64,000 bases of DNA, taken from assembly GCA_963839525.1 (NCBI GenBank), contig CAWIVJ010000007.1, positions 372,001 to 436,000 of the forward strand, written 5' to 3'. Source of the DNA: CAWIVJ01 sp963839525 (GTDB lineage: Bacteria; Cyanobacteriota; Vampirovibrionia; Gastranaerophilales; Gastranaerophilaceae). Of the stretch, positions 41,556 through 51,446 are shown in pieces (the first letter of the stretch is position 1; each line of letters opens with the position of its first letter). Below the pieces are notes generated by a model that saw only the letters and a list, made by a program, of their open reading frames with translations, ran no database searches and was not told the origin of the DNA. The translations under genes were made by a program, and so were the position numbers.

Positions 41556-43253
41556 TCACTTATCCGGCTTAAGGTTCATGATTCTTGAAACTTGGGTTGC
41601 AATTTCTCTAAATACGGGAGCCGCAACAGTACTACCCCAAACATCTCCGCCTGAAGCAGAATCTACCAAAACATATATTAAAACTTTCGGGTTTGATGCC
41701 GGCAAATAACCAACAACAGAAGTATAAAGTTTATCAGAGTAACCTGCAGCATTTTCTTTGGGCTTTTTTGATGTTCCTGTCTTTGCTGCAACGTTATATT
41801 TATCTAATTTTACAGGTGCTTTTGACTTATTAACACTTTCCGTTAAAATTTTTGTTATATTATGAGCTGTTTCCGGTGTCATAACCTGAGTCGCAAATAT
41901 TTTTGAACTGGCTTCTTCAGGCGGATATTTAATAATATGCGGTGTAATCCTAACTCCATTGTTTGCAAGTGCTGAAACAGCAGAAGCCATTTGTATAGCA
42001 GTTACAGAAGCTCCATACCCGTACCCCATTGCTGCATGGGTTGAAGCATCCCATTTTTTCCAATTAGGTAAAATACCTACTGATTCACCAGGTAAATCAA
42101 TTCCGGTTTTTGAACCTATTCCAAATTTTTTCAGCATATAGTAAAATTCTTGCGAAGTCATTGTCTGCGCTACTTTTATTGAACCGACATTACTTGAATG
42201 TTCGAATAAGTACACAAGATTTATCCACCCGGGAGAAGGGTGTTTGGAATAGTCATAGTTTTTTATGTCCCACCAGCCAACTTTAATTTTACCGGTATCT
42301 AAAATTTTACTATAAGGATTAATTTTTCCAAGCGCCATAGCTGAAGAAACTGTTATGGTTTTGAAAGTAGAACCCGGAGGTAAAACATCTGTTAGAGTCC
42401 AGTTCTTAATTTGCATCTGCGAAGCATTTCTATATTTGTTGGGATCATAATAAGGATAAACTGCATAAGCTAATATTTCACCATTTTTAGGATCCATTAC
42501 AATAACAGTTCCTCTAAGTGCTTGCCTCTTTAATACCATTTTATATAATTCTTTTTCACATATATGCTGAATGGCTGTATCTATTGTCAAAGTCAAACTT
42601 TTTCCCTTTAACGGTGAAGTCGTCGCAACAGGATCTGTAGAAAAACTGTAAATAATTTTTCCATCAGGGGTTCTTTCAGTTTGAACATTTTTTTCAACAT
42701 GCTCCAACTGCTCTTTTGCCGTAAGCTCGACTCCTGCAGCTATATCCGCATCAAAGTTATAATATCCTAAAACATGCGAAGCCATTACACCTTGAGGATA
42801 AATTCTTGTATTTTTTTTACCCAAACTAATCTCTCTGAGCCCTAATTTTTTAATTCCCTGTGCGCTTGTTCTATCCAAGTTCTTCTTCAAGGTTATCACT
42901 CTACTTTTTTTCGAAAGTTTTTGAACTAAATTAACTGTCGATATTTTTAAATAAGGAGCCAGCATTCTCGCCAATTCTTCGGGAGAATGGTCATAATCGG
43001 TAGGATGCGCATACACGTCATAAGAAATTTTGTCCGATGCAAGTTTTATACCGTTTCTGTCAAAAATATCCCCCCGCATAATAAAATTTCTTGAACTTCT
43101 CTGCCTTTTGGCTCTTAAGCGGTAATTTTTTATATCTATGACTTGAATTAGAAATAAATACACAATTAAAGCTATCGCAAAAAGACCAAAAGCAACATGC
43201 CAACAACCTAACCGCTTATCAAAAGTTTTAAACCTTTTTGCCTTATCTTCCAA
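41556..43253 (-). CDS. Class B penicillin-binding protein (FtsI/SpoVD-like transpeptidase)
   Basis: The protein (565 aa from the TTG at 43253) cross-links peptidoglycan. It has a short cytoplasmic N-terminus, one membrane anchor (FGLFAIALIVYLFLIQVI), a PBP-dimer domain beginning RGDIFDRNG, and a transpeptidase domain. The catalytic motifs are S-x-x-K in PGSTFKT (about 298), SSN in EHSSNVGS and KTGT at about 487. It is adjacent to murE, as ftsI is in dcw clusters, so a septal role is likely. The start is set by AAGGAG upstream of the TTG; a longer frame from a TTG at 43313 lacks a site and would run through the preceding terminator. Confidence 0.92.
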   Translation of the reverse strand: MEDKAKRFKTFDKRLGCWHVAFGLFAIALIVYLFLIQVIDIKNYRLRAKRQRSSRNFIMRGDIFDRNGIKLASDKISYDVYAHPTDYDHSPEELARMLAPYLKISTVNLVQKLSKKSRVITLKKNLDRTSAQGIKKLGLREISLGKKNTRIYPQGVMASHVLGYYNFDADIAAGVELTAKEQLEHVEKNVQTERTPDGKIIYSFSTDPVATTSPLKGKSLTLTIDTAIQHICEKELYKMVLKRQALRGTVIVMDPKNGEILAYAVYPYYDPNKYRNASQMQIKNWTLTDVLPPGSTFKTITVSSAMALGKINPYSKILDTGKIKVGWWDIKNYDYSKHPSPGWINLVYLFEHSSNVGSIKVAQTMTSQEFYYMLKKFGIGSKTGIDLPGESVGILPNWKKWDASTHAAMGYGYGASVTAIQMASAVSALANNGVRITPHIIKYPPEEASSKIFATQVMTPETAHNITKILTESVNKSKAPVKLDKYNVAAKTGTSKKPKENAAGYSDKLYTSVVGYLPASNPKVLIYVLVDSASGGDVWGSTVAAPVFREIATQVSRIMNLKPDK

Positions 43254-43293
43254 TTCCTCATCTCCTTCAAATAATAATTTTATCACAAGAAAA

Positions 43294-43330
43294 CAAATCA
43301 GGTTAAAATCCAAAAAAATAACCCGATTTG
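43294..43330 (-). terminator. Probable terminator between the unknown gene and the PBP gene
   Basis: CAAATCgGGTTA and TAACCtGATTTG form a 12-bp stem with one G-T pair, followed on the minus strand by TTTTCTTG. It ends about 40 bp before the PBP start, so the PBP gene probably has its own promoter or depends on read-through. Confidence 0.5.
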
Positions 43331-43349
43331 TCTATTTATTACTGCAAGA

Positions 43350-43784
43350 TTATCCGAAAATATTTTTAATATCCATTCCTTCTATTAATTCTTCGACTTC
43401 TTCATTACTTAAATGTTTGCTTACCTTTGGACTTTCTGCAGAGTCAAAAATCCTTTTAAATAATTTTTTTGCATCTTCTTTCGCTTTCGCTGCTTCTTTA
43501 GATGGTTTTTCACTCTTTATTGTGTCTATTATATTCTTAACCGCCTTCCTCAAGTCTTCAATTTCTTTAGAACTTCCAAAAACATCCCATTGTATGAATC
43601 TTCTTGTTTTCATTAATTCATCTAACTTTTCCAACGGGAGAATTGAGTTCATAACCGCAAAATCTATTAAGCTGCGTTCTGTCATTAATTCAGTATAATA
43701 ACCTAATGGACCTGTAAATACTTTGCCTGCACCAAAATTAGTTTTTTGCTTGTAATTGTTTGCATTAATGCTTTCTATTTTCAT
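43350..43784 (-). CDS. Small protein with TNFGAG leader, unknown function
   Basis: A 144-aa protein starting MKIESINANNYKQKTNFGAG, with the recurring leader motif at 15-19. The rest is helical and charged (LEKLDELMKTRRF, DLRKAVKNIIDTIKSEK, LSNEEVEELIEGMDI) and has no membrane segment or known domain. AAGGAG lies 9 nt before the ATG. A likely terminator separates it from the PBP gene. Confidence 0.65.
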   Translation of the reverse strand: MKIESINANNYKQKTNFGAGKVFTGPLGYYTELMTERSLIDFAVMNSILPLEKLDELMKTRRFIQWDVFGSSKEIEDLRKAVKNIIDTIKSEKPSKEAAKAKEDAKKLFKRIFDSAESPKVSKHLSNEEVEELIEGMDIKNIFG

Positions 43785-43888
43785 CTTTAATACTCCTTGC
43801 TTTTTTAAATAAGTAAAAATCTATTATCATTAAATATAAAAACTCTAAAAATATCTTTTGCCATATTTTTTTTTAGAATTAATAAAAA

Positions 43889-44581
43889 TTAATATTTTTT
43901 TATCACTTCAAGTATTCCCTTTTCAGCTATTTTAAAAATTTCCAGCATTTGGTCTTGCGAAAACGGGTCGCCTTCTGCCGTTGTTTGAAATTCTATTATT
44001 TTTCCGCTTTTTGTCAAAACAATATTAGCATCAGCCTGTGCAGAACAATCTTCTTCATAGTTCAAATCAAGACGGACTTCACCGTCGACAATACCGGCAG
44101 AAATTGCTGCAATAGGCTCAATTATAGGACTTTCTTTTAATTTTCCGTCTTTTATTAATTTTTCAACAGCATTTTTTAAAGCTAAAAAACCTCCACAGAT
44201 ACTTGCTGTTCTGGTTCCTCCGTCAGCCTGAATTACATCGGCATCAATTATAATCGTCATATCCGGCATTTTTGTCATATCAACACAAGCACGCAAACTT
44301 CTTCCGATAAGCCGCTGAATTTCCTGTGTCCGTCCGGAAATACTTGTTCTTTCACGTTTACATCTTGTATTAGTTGAAGATGGCAAAAGCGAATATTCAG
44401 CAGTAACCCATCCTTGCGCTGAATCCCTGTCCATCCACTTAGGTTTTGAAAAATCAACCGATGCCGTAGTTATAACTTTTGTGTCTCCAAACTCAACTAA
44501 AACAGACCCCAAAGCATTTTTGGTAAAATCCTTTGTAAACTTAATATCTCTTAATTCGTTATTTTCTCTGTTTTTTCTCAT
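43889..44581 (-). CDS. rph: Ribonuclease PH
   Basis: The 230-aa phosphorolytic exoribonuclease trims tRNA 3' ends. Family features are RDIKFTKDFTKNALGSVLVEFGDTKVITTASVD at the start, GRTQEIQRLIGRSLRACVD with the catalytic arginines, the phosphate-site DVIQADGGTRTASI and the C-terminal EFQTTAEGDPFS. Length is slightly below the usual 237-240. AAGGAG precedes the ATG. The gene stands alone. Confidence 0.97.
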   Translation of the reverse strand: MRKNRENNELRDIKFTKDFTKNALGSVLVEFGDTKVITTASVDFSKPKWMDRDSAQGWVTAEYSLLPSSTNTRCKRERTSISGRTQEIQRLIGRSLRACVDMTKMPDMTIIIDADVIQADGGTRTASICGGFLALKNAVEKLIKDGKLKESPIIEPIAAISAGIVDGEVRLDLNYEEDCSAQADANIVLTKSGKIIEFQTTAEGDPFSQDQMLEIFKIAEKGILEVIKKY

Positions 44582-44646
44582 TTTTTCTCCTTGATACTCT
44601 TCTTATTGCCATTTATCTTAAAATCTTACTAAATAAACTTTAATAT

Positions 44647-44862
44647 CTAATTATAATCCCAAATGTAAATTTGTCCACAATACCTGCATACAGCATGGTC
44701 GTTCATAAATGCCAAATCAGGAACAAAAGTATAACCGTCAACCGTTATTTCGATTTCATTTCTCTTATTATACTTTTGAGCAAACTCTTTATCACCTTTG
44801 TATTCAGGCGAAAACATCAGTTCAAATTTATCTATTGATTTGCAATTTTTACAACGAAACAC
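44647..44862 (-). CDS. Small zinc-ribbon-like protein
   Basis: A 71-aa protein with CKNC at residues 4-7 and CRYC near the C-terminus (about 61-64), which together form a four-Cys metal site. The middle is charged. The function is unknown. The start is a GTG at 44862, with AAGGA 6 nt upstream. It lies 36 bp downstream of the membrane-protein gene in the same direction, so the two are probably co-transcribed. Confidence 0.65.
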   Translation of the reverse strand: MFRCKNCKSIDKFELMFSPEYKGDKEFAQKYNKRNEIEITVDGYTFVPDLAFMNDHAVCRYCGQIYIWDYN

Positions 44863-44898
44863 TTTATATCCTTGCTTGATTGTTCTTTAAAGTAAGGG

Positions 44899-45831
44899 TT
44901 AACCTTTTCCTTCAGCCCTATCCAAAATTTTCTTATCTAATTTAATATCACCTTTATTCAGATTCTTATACCACAGTGCCCAGCAAATACTTCTTAAAGG
45001 CAAAGTTAAACATATCACAATATAACCAAGTGAAATTTCCACAACTGTTCTGGCAATAAACAGGGATGTTACTTGGTATGCCGTTGGAGTTTGCAAAAGC
45101 ATTTTATTTATTTCATTAATAGGCAGCTGATTTATCCAAATATCAACCGGAATAACTAAAAAAGCTGTAATATTTATGATTTTGAATAAAAATTGAATCA
45201 AATCAGGCAAAATCCAGTAAGTTAATGCACCTAAAAGAGCCATTAGCCCTAAAGTTCTGGTAAATCTTCCCTTAATAAGGGAAACGCTTTTTTGAAAACA
45301 TTCCAAGACTGATTTATCAGGTTCAAATGTAAATACCTGAAAAATTAAAACAAAATAAACGAACATGATTCCTGCAATTACCCAAAATAAAGGAAAAGAA
45401 CCAATAATAATAAAAAGTGCCAATAAAAACCAAAGACCGACAAATTTCGCTGTCCTTCTTGTAACCACTTCGGTATGAGCCGGAAAATCGTAAACTTTTC
45501 CTGATTTAAGCATATTATCAACCATAGAATTCACAGCACCGTAAGCAACAAGGTACTCCCAAAAAGCTTTAGCAAAAATAAAAAGCCCTGGAAGTGTTAT
45601 TACGAATAAAATTAAAAAAATCATGGAAAAATTATCAAAAATACCTCCCTTAACTATCCATTTTGGTAAGTTTACAGTGTAGAAATAAGATGCAATTAAA
45701 GTTAAAGTTATTCCGAAAATCTGACCGAAAACAGGAAAAGCCATATATCTAAAAAAACTTCCAGAATTTTTAAAATATAAGTTCAGACCCTCTACAAAAA
45801 TACTCCAAACGCTATCTTTAATTTTTGCCAT
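44899..45831 (-). CDS. Polytopic membrane protein, unknown function
   Basis: The protein (310 aa) has about six hydrophobic segments, for example FGITLTLIASYFY, IFLILFVITLPGLFIFAKAFW, FVGLWFLLALFIIIGSFPLFWVIAGIMFVYFVLIFQVF and a long C-terminal one. It has a positively charged loop (LIKGRFTRTLGLM). I do not recognise the family; the layout resembles small DUF-type integral membrane proteins. I prefer the ATG at 45831, which has GGAG upstream, to the one at 45846, which overlaps that site. Confidence 0.75.
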   Translation of the reverse strand: MAKIKDSVWSIFVEGLNLYFKNSGSFFRYMAFPVFGQIFGITLTLIASYFYTVNLPKWIVKGGIFDNFSMIFLILFVITLPGLFIFAKAFWEYLVAYGAVNSMVDNMLKSGKVYDFPAHTEVVTRRTAKFVGLWFLLALFIIIGSFPLFWVIAGIMFVYFVLIFQVFTFEPDKSVLECFQKSVSLIKGRFTRTLGLMALLGALTYWILPDLIQFLFKIINITAFLVIPVDIWINQLPINEINKMLLQTPTAYQVTSLFIARTVVEISLGYIVICLTLPLRSICWALWYKNLNKGDIKLDKKILDRAEGKG

Positions 45832-45950
45832 ATTATTATTCTCCATAAAACCTAAACATACCTAAAGTTAAGGAAGAGAGCTTTTGTGTTTTACCTTCCC
45901 GTTATGTTTATAATATACTTATTATAATATAAAAACCTGAAGGATGAAGA

Positions 45951-46595
45951 GTGAAAAGAAAAAAGCAAAATTATCAGGAAATAATAAAGTCTCTTACAAG
46001 AGAAGATTATGAAAAAGACGTTGATTTGCATATCCATTCAAATTTTTCCGATGGTAAAGTAAGTGCAAAAGAACTCGTTGAACAAGCAAAATCTAAAGGC
46101 TTAAAATATATTGCAATTTCTGACCACAATACACTTAATGCGTATTTACAAACAGACATTTTAAAAGAAGGTATTATAATTCCGGCTATAGAATTTGATT
46201 GCTGGTACGGATATGTTTTTTTACACATGTTAGGTTATGGAATAGATGTAAATAATAAAGAATTGCAATCTTTGTGCGCAAAAACAAAGCGGGGTACAGA
46301 AGCTGATTGGGTTAGAATTTTTTCTCTGAAAAAAACTAAAAAAATTATAGATGCTATTCATAACGCAGGAGGAATAGCTGTTTTGGCACATCCAGCATGC
46401 TGTTTTACATTAAACCTTGACCGATTTGTTAAAAGCCTTGTGAAATTAGGCTTAGATGGAATAGAAGTTTATTATCCGTATAACAGACACCGCAAAATTA
46501 TGAAATTTCATAAAGTAAAAACTGTAGAAGAATTGGCCGAAAAATATAATTTAGTAAAAACAGGCGGCACAGATGAACATGGTAATTTAATTTAA
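45951..46595 (+). CDS. PHP-domain phosphoesterase
   Basis: The 214-aa protein has the four PHP motifs. Motif I is DLHIHSNFSDG (H27, H29), motif II is ISDHNT, motif III is GGIAVLAHPAC and motif IV is the terminal TGGTDEHG. This metal-dependent fold occurs in RNase AM/YciV-like 3',5'-nucleotide phosphatases and in polymerase X. The short stand-alone form is most like the YciV group, which acts on short RNAs or nucleotides. It starts at a GTG with GAAGGA 6 nt upstream. TATAAT-like sequences precede it. Confidence 0.9.
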   Translation: MKRKKQNYQEIIKSLTREDYEKDVDLHIHSNFSDGKVSAKELVEQAKSKGLKYIAISDHNTLNAYLQTDILKEGIIIPAIEFDCWYGYVFLHMLGYGIDVNNKELQSLCAKTKRGTEADWVRIFSLKKTKKIIDAIHNAGGIAVLAHPACCFTLNLDRFVKSLVKLGLDGIEVYYPYNRHRKIMKFHKVKTVEELAEKYNLVKTGGTDEHGNLI

Positions 46596-46719
46596 GAAAA
46601 TTTTCAACTTAAAACCAATATATACTTAATTAAATTAATGTAAAAAAAATATCAAAAATAACGAATTATAAATTATTTTGTGTTAAAATTAACAAGTAAA
46701 AACAAGAAAAAAGGCAAAA

Positions 46720-48165
46720 ATGGAAATAAAAACCAGAGAGAAATATGAAGTTGTAATAGGCTTGGAAGTACATGCTCAATTAAAGACAAAATCAAAAATT
46801 TTTGCACCTGACGGAACAGAATTCGGTCAAGAACAAAACTCACAAATAAGCCCTATAACTTTAGGGATGCCGGGAGTTTTGCCGGTGCTTAATAAAAATG
46901 TTGTTGAAATGGCAATTTTAACCGGTCTTGCTTTGAGCTGCAAAATTCCAAACCGTTGTAAATTTGACAGAAAACAATATTTTTACCCTGATTTGCCAAA
47001 AGGTTACCAGATTTCTCAATATGATGAACCTATTTGTACCAATGGTTACCTTGATATAAAAGGCAAAAGAATAGGAATTACACGGGCACACCTTGAAGAG
47101 GATGCCGGGAAACTTGTACATGCAGGAGCTGACGGACTTGCAGGTTCAAATTATTCTTTAGTTGATTTGAATCGTGCGGGAACTCCGCTTTTAGAAATAG
47201 TTTCCGAACCGGATATGCGCTCAAGTGATGAAGCAAAAGCTTATGTTGAGGAATTAAGGAATATACTAAGGTACATAAATGTTTGTGACGGAAATTTAGA
47301 AGAAGGCTCTATGCGCTGTGACGCAAATATTTCTATAATGCCCAAAGGCTCAAAAGAATTCGGAACAAGAGCCGAAATTAAAAATGTTAATAGTTTTAGA
47401 GCTTTACAAAGGGCAATTGAATACGAAATTGAACGACAAATTGAACTAGTTGAAGAAGGAGAAAGAGTTATTCAAGAAACAAGACTCTGGGATGATAATT
47501 CAGGAAAAACACATTCAATGAGAGGGAAAGAAGATGCTCATGACTACAGATACTTTCCTGAACCGGATTTAATGCCTCTTGAAATTTCTCAAGAATGGAT
47601 TGACAGAATTAAGTCAAACATCCCTGAACTTCCAACAGAAAAACGTGAGCGTTATATGAGCTTAGGACTTAGCGAATACGACGCCGGCATTATAGTTGAA
47701 CAACCTGAACTGGCTTTGTTCTTCGATGAGACAATCAAACTCGGAGCAAACCTAAAAATCAGTGTAAATTTCTTGATGGGTGAAATTGCAGCTCATCTTA
47801 AAGAACAAAAAATATCAATAAATGAAACTAAACTAACTCCTGAAATATTAGTTGAATTGGTTAACTTAATTGAGAAAGGAACTATTTCAAACAACATAGG
47901 AAAACAAATTATTTTTAAAATGTTACAAGAAGGTACAAGCGCATCTGAAATTATCGAACAACAAGGCTTAAGTCAAATTTCAGATGAAAATGTATTAAAA
48001 GAAATTGTACAAAAGATTATTAGCTCAAATCCTGAACAAGTTAACACTTACAAATCCGGTAAAACACAGCTTTTTGGATTCTTTGTCGGACAAGTTATGA
48101 AAGAAACAAAAGGCAGGGCAAACCCAAAAACAGTAAACCAATTACTTAAAGAACTATTAGGTTAA
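46720..48165 (+). CDS. gatB: Aspartyl/glutamyl-tRNA amidotransferase subunit B
   Basis: The 481-aa subunit works with GatA and GatC to convert Glu-tRNA-Gln (and Asp-tRNA-Asn) to the amide. Characteristic segments are YEVVIGLEVHAQLKTKSKIF, the zinc-region analogue, KNVNSFRALQRAIEYEIERQ, DYRYFPEPDLMPL and the C-terminal YqeY-like tail ending NPKTVNQLLKELL. The metal and kinase residues are in the first 280 aa. AAAAGG precedes the ATG. gatA and gatC are not in the window, a dispersed arrangement typical of cyanobacteria. Confidence 0.97.
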   Translation: MEIKTREKYEVVIGLEVHAQLKTKSKIFAPDGTEFGQEQNSQISPITLGMPGVLPVLNKNVVEMAILTGLALSCKIPNRCKFDRKQYFYPDLPKGYQISQYDEPICTNGYLDIKGKRIGITRAHLEEDAGKLVHAGADGLAGSNYSLVDLNRAGTPLLEIVSEPDMRSSDEAKAYVEELRNILRYINVCDGNLEEGSMRCDANISIMPKGSKEFGTRAEIKNVNSFRALQRAIEYEIERQIELVEEGERVIQETRLWDDNSGKTHSMRGKEDAHDYRYFPEPDLMPLEISQEWIDRIKSNIPELPTEKRERYMSLGLSEYDAGIIVEQPELALFFDETIKLGANLKISVNFLMGEIAAHLKEQKISINETKLTPEILVELVNLIEKGTISNNIGKQIIFKMLQEGTSASEIIEQQGLSQISDENVLKEIVQKIISSNPEQVNTYKSGKTQLFGFFVGQVMKETKGRANPKTVNQLLKELLG

Positions 48166-48313
48166 TTTACAAAACTTAATGTTTGTGTATAAACTTCAAG
48201 TTTTTTGGAATAGTACCGATATGGTTAATATGAGTGAAGTTGATATATTATCAAGCATTAAAAAAATTCAGTTGTACAGTTTCGATTTTTACAATTTTGT
48301 GAAAGAGTGTGTT

Positions 48314-49387
48314 ATGACAAATTTACAAATTAAAAAAGTCGCAAGCAGTATGGAAGCTGAAATACGCCAGCAACCAAAAATTTTAGAACTTATTTTAAAA
48401 AATTATATAGCTGATGACGGATATATAATTTTAAATACGCCTTTAAATATTGACAAAGTAGTTCTTGTTGCAAGCGGTTCATCTTACCATTGTGCAAGAT
48501 TTGCAGCGGAAGTTTTTGGAGAAATTGTGGAACTGGAAGCAAGAGCTATTTATTCAAGTGAATTTTTGCTTAAAAAAGTAGTTCCTCAAGATAAGAACGT
48601 ATTATATATTTTTATTACACAATCCGGTGAAACAACCGATACATTGAGTGCTTTAAACAAAGCTAAAGAGCTTGGTGTAAGGACAATGTGTATTACAAAT
48701 AAGGAAAATTCAACCGCCTGGAATACTGCCGATTATAGAATAAATTGCCATGCAGGTGAAGAAAAAAGCATTGCATCAACAAAAGCTTTGACTGCTCAAA
48801 TGCTTTGTTTATATCTTTTAGCTTTAAAATATGCTCAAATCAAAAAACTTGATGTATCAAAACATTTTGAGCAATTAAAAAAATTACCGCAAATTATAGA
48901 AGATACACTAGCTTTAGAGAATAAAATAAAACCTTTTGCAAGATTTTTATCTAAATACAAAAATATAATAATAACAGCTGACGGTGTTTCTTATGCACTG
49001 GCAAAAGAAGCTTGTTTGAAGATTAAAGAAACTTCTTACATAAATGTCATGTCTCATATTTTAGGCGAATTTATGCATGGACACCTTGCTGTTTTGAATA
49101 ACAAGAAAACCGTGTTAGTCTACGTATCATCCGAAAATCTCGCATATTCTACTATTAAAAATTTAGAAAAAATTAAAAGAGACTACAATCCTCCAATCTG
49201 TGTAATAGGAACTTCCAGCGAAAGGATTAATTCAACTTTTAAGATTGATATGGAAGTTGAAGATAATATTTTAAAAATGTTTTCTAACATAATTATAATA
49301 CAGCTTTTAGCATTAAAAATAGCGGAAAGATTAAATAAAAATGTCGATAAACCTAAAGGTCTAAGAAAAATCGTTACCGAAATTTAA
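48314..49387 (+). CDS. SIS-domain sugar-phosphate isomerase (GlmS C-terminal-like, no glutaminase)
   Basis: The protein (357 aa from this ATG) matches the C-terminal isomerase half of glucosamine-6-phosphate synthase, with two SIS domains. The motifs ASGSSYHCARFAAEVF, TQSGETTDTL and STKALTAQ are in the first; KETSYINVMSHILGEFMHGH is in the second. The N-terminal glutaminase domain is absent, so it would need free ammonia or act as a deaminase or isomerase on an amino-sugar phosphate. A longer frame back to 48179 has no ribosome site, and the residues before this ATG do not resemble the family. A strong terminator follows. Confidence 0.8.
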   Translation: MTNLQIKKVASSMEAEIRQQPKILELILKNYIADDGYIILNTPLNIDKVVLVASGSSYHCARFAAEVFGEIVELEARAIYSSEFLLKKVVPQDKNVLYIFITQSGETTDTLSALNKAKELGVRTMCITNKENSTAWNTADYRINCHAGEEKSIASTKALTAQMLCLYLLALKYAQIKKLDVSKHFEQLKKLPQIIEDTLALENKIKPFARFLSKYKNIIITADGVSYALAKEACLKIKETSYINVMSHILGEFMHGHLAVLNNKKTVLVYVSSENLAYSTIKNLEKIKRDYNPPICVIGTSSERINSTFKIDMEVEDNILKMFSNIIIIQLLALKIAERLNKNVDKPKGLRKIVTEI

Positions 49388-49403
49388 TGATTAAAAATAC
49401 AAG

Positions 49404-49435
49404 AAAAGAGAGGGTAAAATTTTACCCTCTCTTTT
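49404..49435. terminator. Bidirectional terminator (32-bp perfect palindrome)
   Basis: AAAAGAGAGGGTAAAA and its complement are directly joined, between the convergent SIS-domain gene and dnaK. Confidence 0.9.
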
Positions 49436-49453
49436 TATCTTAAAGTTAATTTA

Positions 49454-51304
49454 TTAACCTTCTTTAGTATATTCAGCATCAATTACATCTTCATCAGAAG
49501 GACCTTTTTCTTCAGAAGAAGCTTCTTCTGTACCTGCTGTATCGGCTGTAGTTGCTTCACCTTCTTTTTGAGCTTGCTCATAAGCCTTTTGAGAAATACT
49601 AAACATTGTTTGCTGTAATTCTTCGGAAAGTTTTTTAATTTCTTCAATTGGTTTATTTTCGTCAAGAGCTTTTTGCAAGGCATCTTTTTGTTCATCAAGC
49701 TTAGATTTTTCAGTCTCTTCAATTTTACCTTCAAAGTCTTTGACGATTCTCTCAGAAGAACCAATTAAGCTTGAGGCATTGTTTCTTACTTCAGCTTCTT
49801 CTTTTTTTGATTTATCTTCAGAAGCATGAGATTCAGCTTCTTTAACCATTTTATCAATATCATCTTCAGAAAGATTACTTGAATTTGTAATAGTAATTTT
49901 TTGCTCTTTATTAGTTGCTTTGTCTTTTGCTGAAACGTTTACAATACCGTTTGCATCAATATCAAAAGTAACTTCGATTTGCGGCATACCTCTCATTGCG
50001 GGAGGAATTCCATCTAAACGGAACATGCCTAATGATTTGTTATCTTTAGCCATAGGTCTTTCACCCTGCAGAACATGGATATCTACTGCTGTTTGGTTGT
50101 TTTCTGCAGTTGAAAATACCTGTGATTTAGATACAGGAATTGTTGTATTTCTTGGCACAAGCGAGGTTAATACTCCGCCAAGAGTTTCAATACCCAAAGT
50201 TAAAGGAGTTACATCCAAAAGAACGATATCTTTAACTTCACCGGCTAAAACCCCTGCCTGAATCGCCGCACCTATTGCAACAACTTCATCAGGGTTAACT
50301 GATTGATTTGGATCTTTGCCTGTATAATCTTTAACAAGTGCCTGAACTGCAGGAATACGTGTTGAACCGCCGACTAAAACTACTTCGTCAATATCACCTT
50401 TTGAAAGACCTGCATCTTTAAGCGCTTGCTCAACAGGTTTCTTACATCTGTCTAACAAATCGTGAGATAAATCTTCAAATTTAGCTCTTGTCAAAGAAAT
50501 TTCTAAGTGTTTAGGTCCGTTTGCATCCGCAGTAATAAAAGGTAAATTAATATTAGTTTCAACAACTGAAGAAAGTTCACATTTAGCTTTTTCAGCCGCT
50601 TCTTTAATACGCTGCATAGCTTGCTTATCATTTCTTAAGTCAATTCCTTCAGATTTTTTAAATTCATCACAAAGCCAGTTCATAACTTTTTCATCAAAAT
50701 CGTCACCGCCTAAGTGAGTATCACCTGAAGTAGAAAGAACTTCATGAACGCCGTCACCGATTTCAAGAACTGAAACGTCAAAAGTACCGCCGCCAAGGTC
50801 AAATACCAAAACTTTTTCAGATTTTACTTTATCTAAACCGTAAGCAAGAGCTGCTGCTGTAGGTTCGTTAACAATACGTAAAACATCCAAACCCGCAATT
50901 TTACCCGCATCTTTTGTTGCCTGTCTTTGAGCATCATTAAAGTAAGCAGGAACAGTAATTACCGCAGAAGTTACTTTTTCTCCAAGATAAGATCCAGCAT
51001 CATCCGCTAATTTTCTTAAAATCATTGCTGAAATTTCTTGCGGAGTATAATTTTTATCATCAATTTTAACTTTGTAATCTTCACCCATATGTCTTTTGAT
51101 TGAAGACACTGTTTTGTCGGGATTCAAAATTGCTTGACGTTTCGCAAGCTGACCGACTAATCTTTCTCCTGTTTTGGAAAATCCAACTATAGAAGGAGTT
51201 GTTCTCGATCCTTCCGCATTTGCTATAACTGTAGGTTTACCACCTTCCATAACAGCTACTACAGAGTTTGTAGTTCCTAAGTCAATACCAATTGTTTTTG
51301 CCAT
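49454..51304 (-). CDS. dnaK: Molecular chaperone DnaK (Hsp70)
   Basis: The 616-aa chaperone has the ATPase domain with IGIDLGTTNS, NEPTAAALAYG, LGGGTFDVS and VGGSTRIPAV. The substrate-binding domain follows (LLDVTPLTLGIETLGG), then a C-terminal lid and a Thr/Ala/Glu-rich tail ending EDVIDAEYTKEG. It folds and protects proteins with DnaJ and GrpE, whose genes are not adjacent. AAAGGAGA precedes the ATG. No CIRCE element is visible in the 142-bp upstream gap. Length is normal. Confidence 0.98.
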   Translation of the reverse strand: MAKTIGIDLGTTNSVVAVMEGGKPTVIANAEGSRTTPSIVGFSKTGERLVGQLAKRQAILNPDKTVSSIKRHMGEDYKVKIDDKNYTPQEISAMILRKLADDAGSYLGEKVTSAVITVPAYFNDAQRQATKDAGKIAGLDVLRIVNEPTAAALAYGLDKVKSEKVLVFDLGGGTFDVSVLEIGDGVHEVLSTSGDTHLGGDDFDEKVMNWLCDEFKKSEGIDLRNDKQAMQRIKEAAEKAKCELSSVVETNINLPFITADANGPKHLEISLTRAKFEDLSHDLLDRCKKPVEQALKDAGLSKGDIDEVVLVGGSTRIPAVQALVKDYTGKDPNQSVNPDEVVAIGAAIQAGVLAGEVKDIVLLDVTPLTLGIETLGGVLTSLVPRNTTIPVSKSQVFSTAENNQTAVDIHVLQGERPMAKDNKSLGMFRLDGIPPAMRGMPQIEVTFDIDANGIVNVSAKDKATNKEQKITITNSSNLSEDDIDKMVKEAESHASEDKSKKEEAEVRNNASSLIGSSERIVKDFEGKIEETEKSKLDEQKDALQKALDENKPIEEIKKLSEELQQTMFSISQKAYEQAQKEGEATTADTAGTEEASSEEKGPSDEDVIDAEYTKEG

Positions 51305-51446
51305 TTTTTATTCTCCTTTTTAAACTGATTTTCACTTTAAAAAATCTTTAATTCCGCCAAGTTCATTCCAATGCTTTGCCAGCATAATATATATTTAAAT
51401 TTAACATTAATTTTTGAACTTTATTAAAAAATAAACAAAAAATTAA

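Noticed and set aside
49510..49530. Palindrome in the dnaK 3' end
   Set aside because: It is a low-complexity GAAGAAGCTTCTTC run encoding a Glu/Ala/Ser tail, so symmetry is expected by composition.
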